This document shows, piece by piece, positions 62,599 through 64,000 of a DNA stretch of 64,000 nt. The position numbers were made by a program, and so were the translations under genes. Below the pieces are notes generated by a model. The model made no database searches. It was not told the DNA's origin and saw only the letters and a list, made by a program, of their open reading frames with translations. This DNA comes from Robiginitalea sp. (lineage in GTDB: Bacteria > Bacteroidota > Bacteroidia > Flavobacteriales > Flavobacteriaceae), in contig JAHEJJ010000002.1 of the NCBI GenBank assembly GCA_024638915.1, positions 62,001 to 126,000 on the forward strand, written 5' to 3'. Within the stretch, counting starts at the first letter, position 1, and every line of letters starts with the position of its first letter.

Positions 62599-62628
62599 AA
62601 TAGTATAATTAAGAATTAAACATTCAAT

Positions 62629-63750
62629 TTAATGGGCCTCTGCGTGTTCGTGTTCTTCAGAGGCAAAACCGAAGTACAGGGCCGACAGCATAGTAAAAAT
62701 ATATGCCTGTAATACGGCCACCAGAATTTCGATTAATGAAATGGCAAATGCCAATCCGAATGACAATGTACTTCCGATCCAATTTTTAAAAATAAACATG
62801 AGTCCGATCAGGCTCATGATCACGATATGCCCCGCCTGCATATTCGCATATAGACGGATCAACAGTGAAAAGGGTTTTATAAATAGCCCGAGTATTTCGA
62901 TTGGGATCAGGATAACATACAAAGGTATCTTAGCGATCCAGGGCATTGAATCCCCAAGCGGATCGAATAAGTGTTTCCAATAATCGGATGTCCCTGTAAA
63001 GTTGGTCAGCAAGAAGGTTAAAATGGCCAATGCTGTGGTAATAGCAATATTGCCGGTTACATTCACCCCCAGAGGTGTCATTCCGAACATATTCAAAAAC
63101 CAGATGAAAAAGAAAATGGTCAGAAGAAAGGGCATATATTTTTTATATCGCTTTTCACCGATTGTAGCAATAGCTATATCGTCACGAATATAGAGGATGA
63201 TCGGCTCGAAAAACCGACCAGCGCCTTTGGCGATTCCCTGGTTTTTGGTATACGATTTGGCCAGGCCCCGGAAAAGCAAGAACATAAGAAAGCCTGTAAT
63301 CAAAATCATGACCACGCTTTTGGTAATTGAGAAATCCAAAGGTTTTATATTGGTGGGGTGATCCGACTCATCGTATTGGATGGTTCCTTCGCTATCCGTT
63401 TTGTATATTTTCCCATGATAGACCCTGTAATGATTTCCTTCCACTGATGCTACCGATTCCCCATGATGAAGTTTGGAAGAAGAGAAAATCACCAGACCGT
63501 TATCCCACAGGATCACTGGTAATGGAAAGCCAACATGATGTGTGATATTCTGGTCGTCTGTATATGAGAACAAAGAAAAATCATGCGAATCCTTAAGGTG
63601 ATGCTGAATATAATCGTCAATCTTGGTTTTTAGATCTTTTTCTTCGGGTTCACTGGAACTTTCGGTCATGTTTGCAAAGGCGACTGGGCCAAAGCAGAAC
63701 ATAAAAACAGAAAGAAATATGCTTAAAAAAGGGATACGCACATCGTCCAT
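62629..63750 (-). CDS. atpB: ATP synthase a subunit, long Bacteroidota form
   Basis: 373 residues, over 100 longer than the E. coli protein. An N-terminal signal-like helix (residues about 8-27) is followed by an extra domain of about 100 residues before the canonical five to six helices, a form common in Bacteroidota. The essential Arg is in LIRLYANMQAGH in the channel helix. A C-terminal His/Glu-rich tail (EEHEHAEAH) is notable. It forms the ion half-channels against the c ring. Confidence 0.93.
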   Translation of the reverse strand: MDDVRIPFLSIFLSVFMFCFGPVAFANMTESSSEPEEKDLKTKIDDYIQHHLKDSHDFSLFSYTDDQNITHHVGFPLPVILWDNGLVIFSSSKLHHGESVASVEGNHYRVYHGKIYKTDSEGTIQYDESDHPTNIKPLDFSITKSVVMILITGFLMFLLFRGLAKSYTKNQGIAKGAGRFFEPIILYIRDDIAIATIGEKRYKKYMPFLLTIFFFIWFLNMFGMTPLGVNVTGNIAITTALAILTFLLTNFTGTSDYWKHLFDPLGDSMPWIAKIPLYVILIPIEILGLFIKPFSLLIRLYANMQAGHIVIMSLIGLMFIFKNWIGSTLSFGLAFAISLIEILVAVLQAYIFTMLSALYFGFASEEHEHAEAH

Positions 63751-63855
63751 GTTACGGGCTTCAAAAATCGGTGCAAATGTAAACTATTCTCCCAAAAAGA
63801 AAAAAGCATTTAGCCTTTTATTTTCGAGCTTTCTTCAGCATTCGTAGATCCTTGC

Positions 63856-64000
63856 TCAACTAAGTTTTCTAAGCAGCTTAACCAATGCAAATGTCTCGAC
63901 ACCCAGCGATGCCAAATAGGGAATAAAAAAGAGAAAGAATTCCACCTTGGTGAGATCTCCGTCTTGCTTAAAAAGCGGATCAAAAATGAGAAAATAAATC
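63856..64000 (-). CDS. Small membrane protein at the head of the atp operon (cut by window end)
   Basis: The minus-strand frame enters at the window edge and ends at TGA 63856-63858, showing about 47 C-terminal residues: two membrane helices (FYLIFDPLF-like opening IYFLIFDPLF, then EFFLFFIPYLASLGVETFALV) and a basic end KLLRKLS. The position directly before atpB is that of AtpI or of the small hypothetical gene often seen there in flavobacteria, so an accessory role in ATP synthase assembly is plausible. The missing N terminus prevents a firm family assignment. Confidence 0.5.
   Translation of the reverse strand, partial: IYFLIFDPLFKQDGDLTKVEFFLFFIPYLASLGVETFALVKLLRKLS

Noticed and set aside
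1-64000. CRISPR arrays, tRNA or rRNA genes
   Set aside because: No regularly spaced repeats and no tRNA or rRNA signature sequences were seen on either strand while reading; a covariance-model scan was not possible.

Overview
The window looks like a chromosomal segment of a marine-type member of the Flavobacteriaceae (Bacteroidota). The evidence is the flavobacterial gliding lipoprotein GldH next to PBP1A and a RicT/PSP1 protein, a Bacteroidota-style three-gene succinate dehydrogenase, a suf operon carrying DUF59, DUF2480 and DUF3078 companions, an atp operon without atpD and atpC, many short lipoprotein signals, and -7 promoter boxes of the Bacteroidota form TAnnTTTG. Most of the window is ordinary, densely packed core genome. 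No rRNA, tRNA, CRISPR array, transposase or integrase was recognised.

Layout. 1-1111: end of a flavodoxin-domain gene and an iron-sulfur flavoprotein. 1112-6090: an AT-rich accessory island (MarR regulator, PepSY-type membrane protein, GH3 lipoprotein, headless DUF6326 remnant, DUF4386 protein) bracketed by two decayed copies of the tail of the same 3'-5' exonuclease gene. 6094-8361: EEP nuclease and HflX. 8674-17184: a long minus-strand operon for SUF iron-sulfur cluster assembly (sufA-like, sufB, an unexpected metallo-beta-lactamase-fold lipoprotein, sufC, sufD, sufS, sufE, DUF59, DUF2480), with DUF3078 behind its own promoter box. 17322-19911: two secreted beta-propeller lipoproteins. 19966-29667: ThiL, a zinc-ribbon protein, BrnQ, an M24 aminopeptidase, a large Asp-box propeller protein, DUF2721, an acyltransferase-like membrane protein and RimK. 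29933-33399: sdhCAB. 33523-38154: aminotransferase, serine hydrolase, GNAT, a 35-residue small gene and a two-subunit CoA transferase. 38269-42252: PBP1A, GldH and RicT. 42427-45578: a hypothetical exported protein, TrhO and RecA. 45671-48169: a lipoprotein, an ECF sigma factor and a protein joining a sigma-regulator-like head to an outer-membrane barrel. 48296-58595: PlsC, TrpS, DprA, a HU-like/SPOR protein, thioesterase, aldo/keto reductase, EnvC-like factor, DUF4292 lipoprotein, TPR protein, Dut and a flippase. 58772-63750: atpG, A, H, F, E, B, then the tail of a small membrane protein at the window edge.

Main themes. Iron-sulfur assembly (suf) supplies the Fe-S proteins seen here (SdhB, the iron-sulfur flavoprotein). 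sdhCAB and the atp operon are the respiratory core. Several clusters serve the envelope: PBP1A, the EnvC-like factor, the SPOR protein, GldH and the flippase. The most unusual items are the remnant-bracketed island, the sigma/trans-envelope barrel pair, the MBL lipoprotein inside the suf operon, and a 35-residue small gene with its own promoter-like and terminator-like signals.
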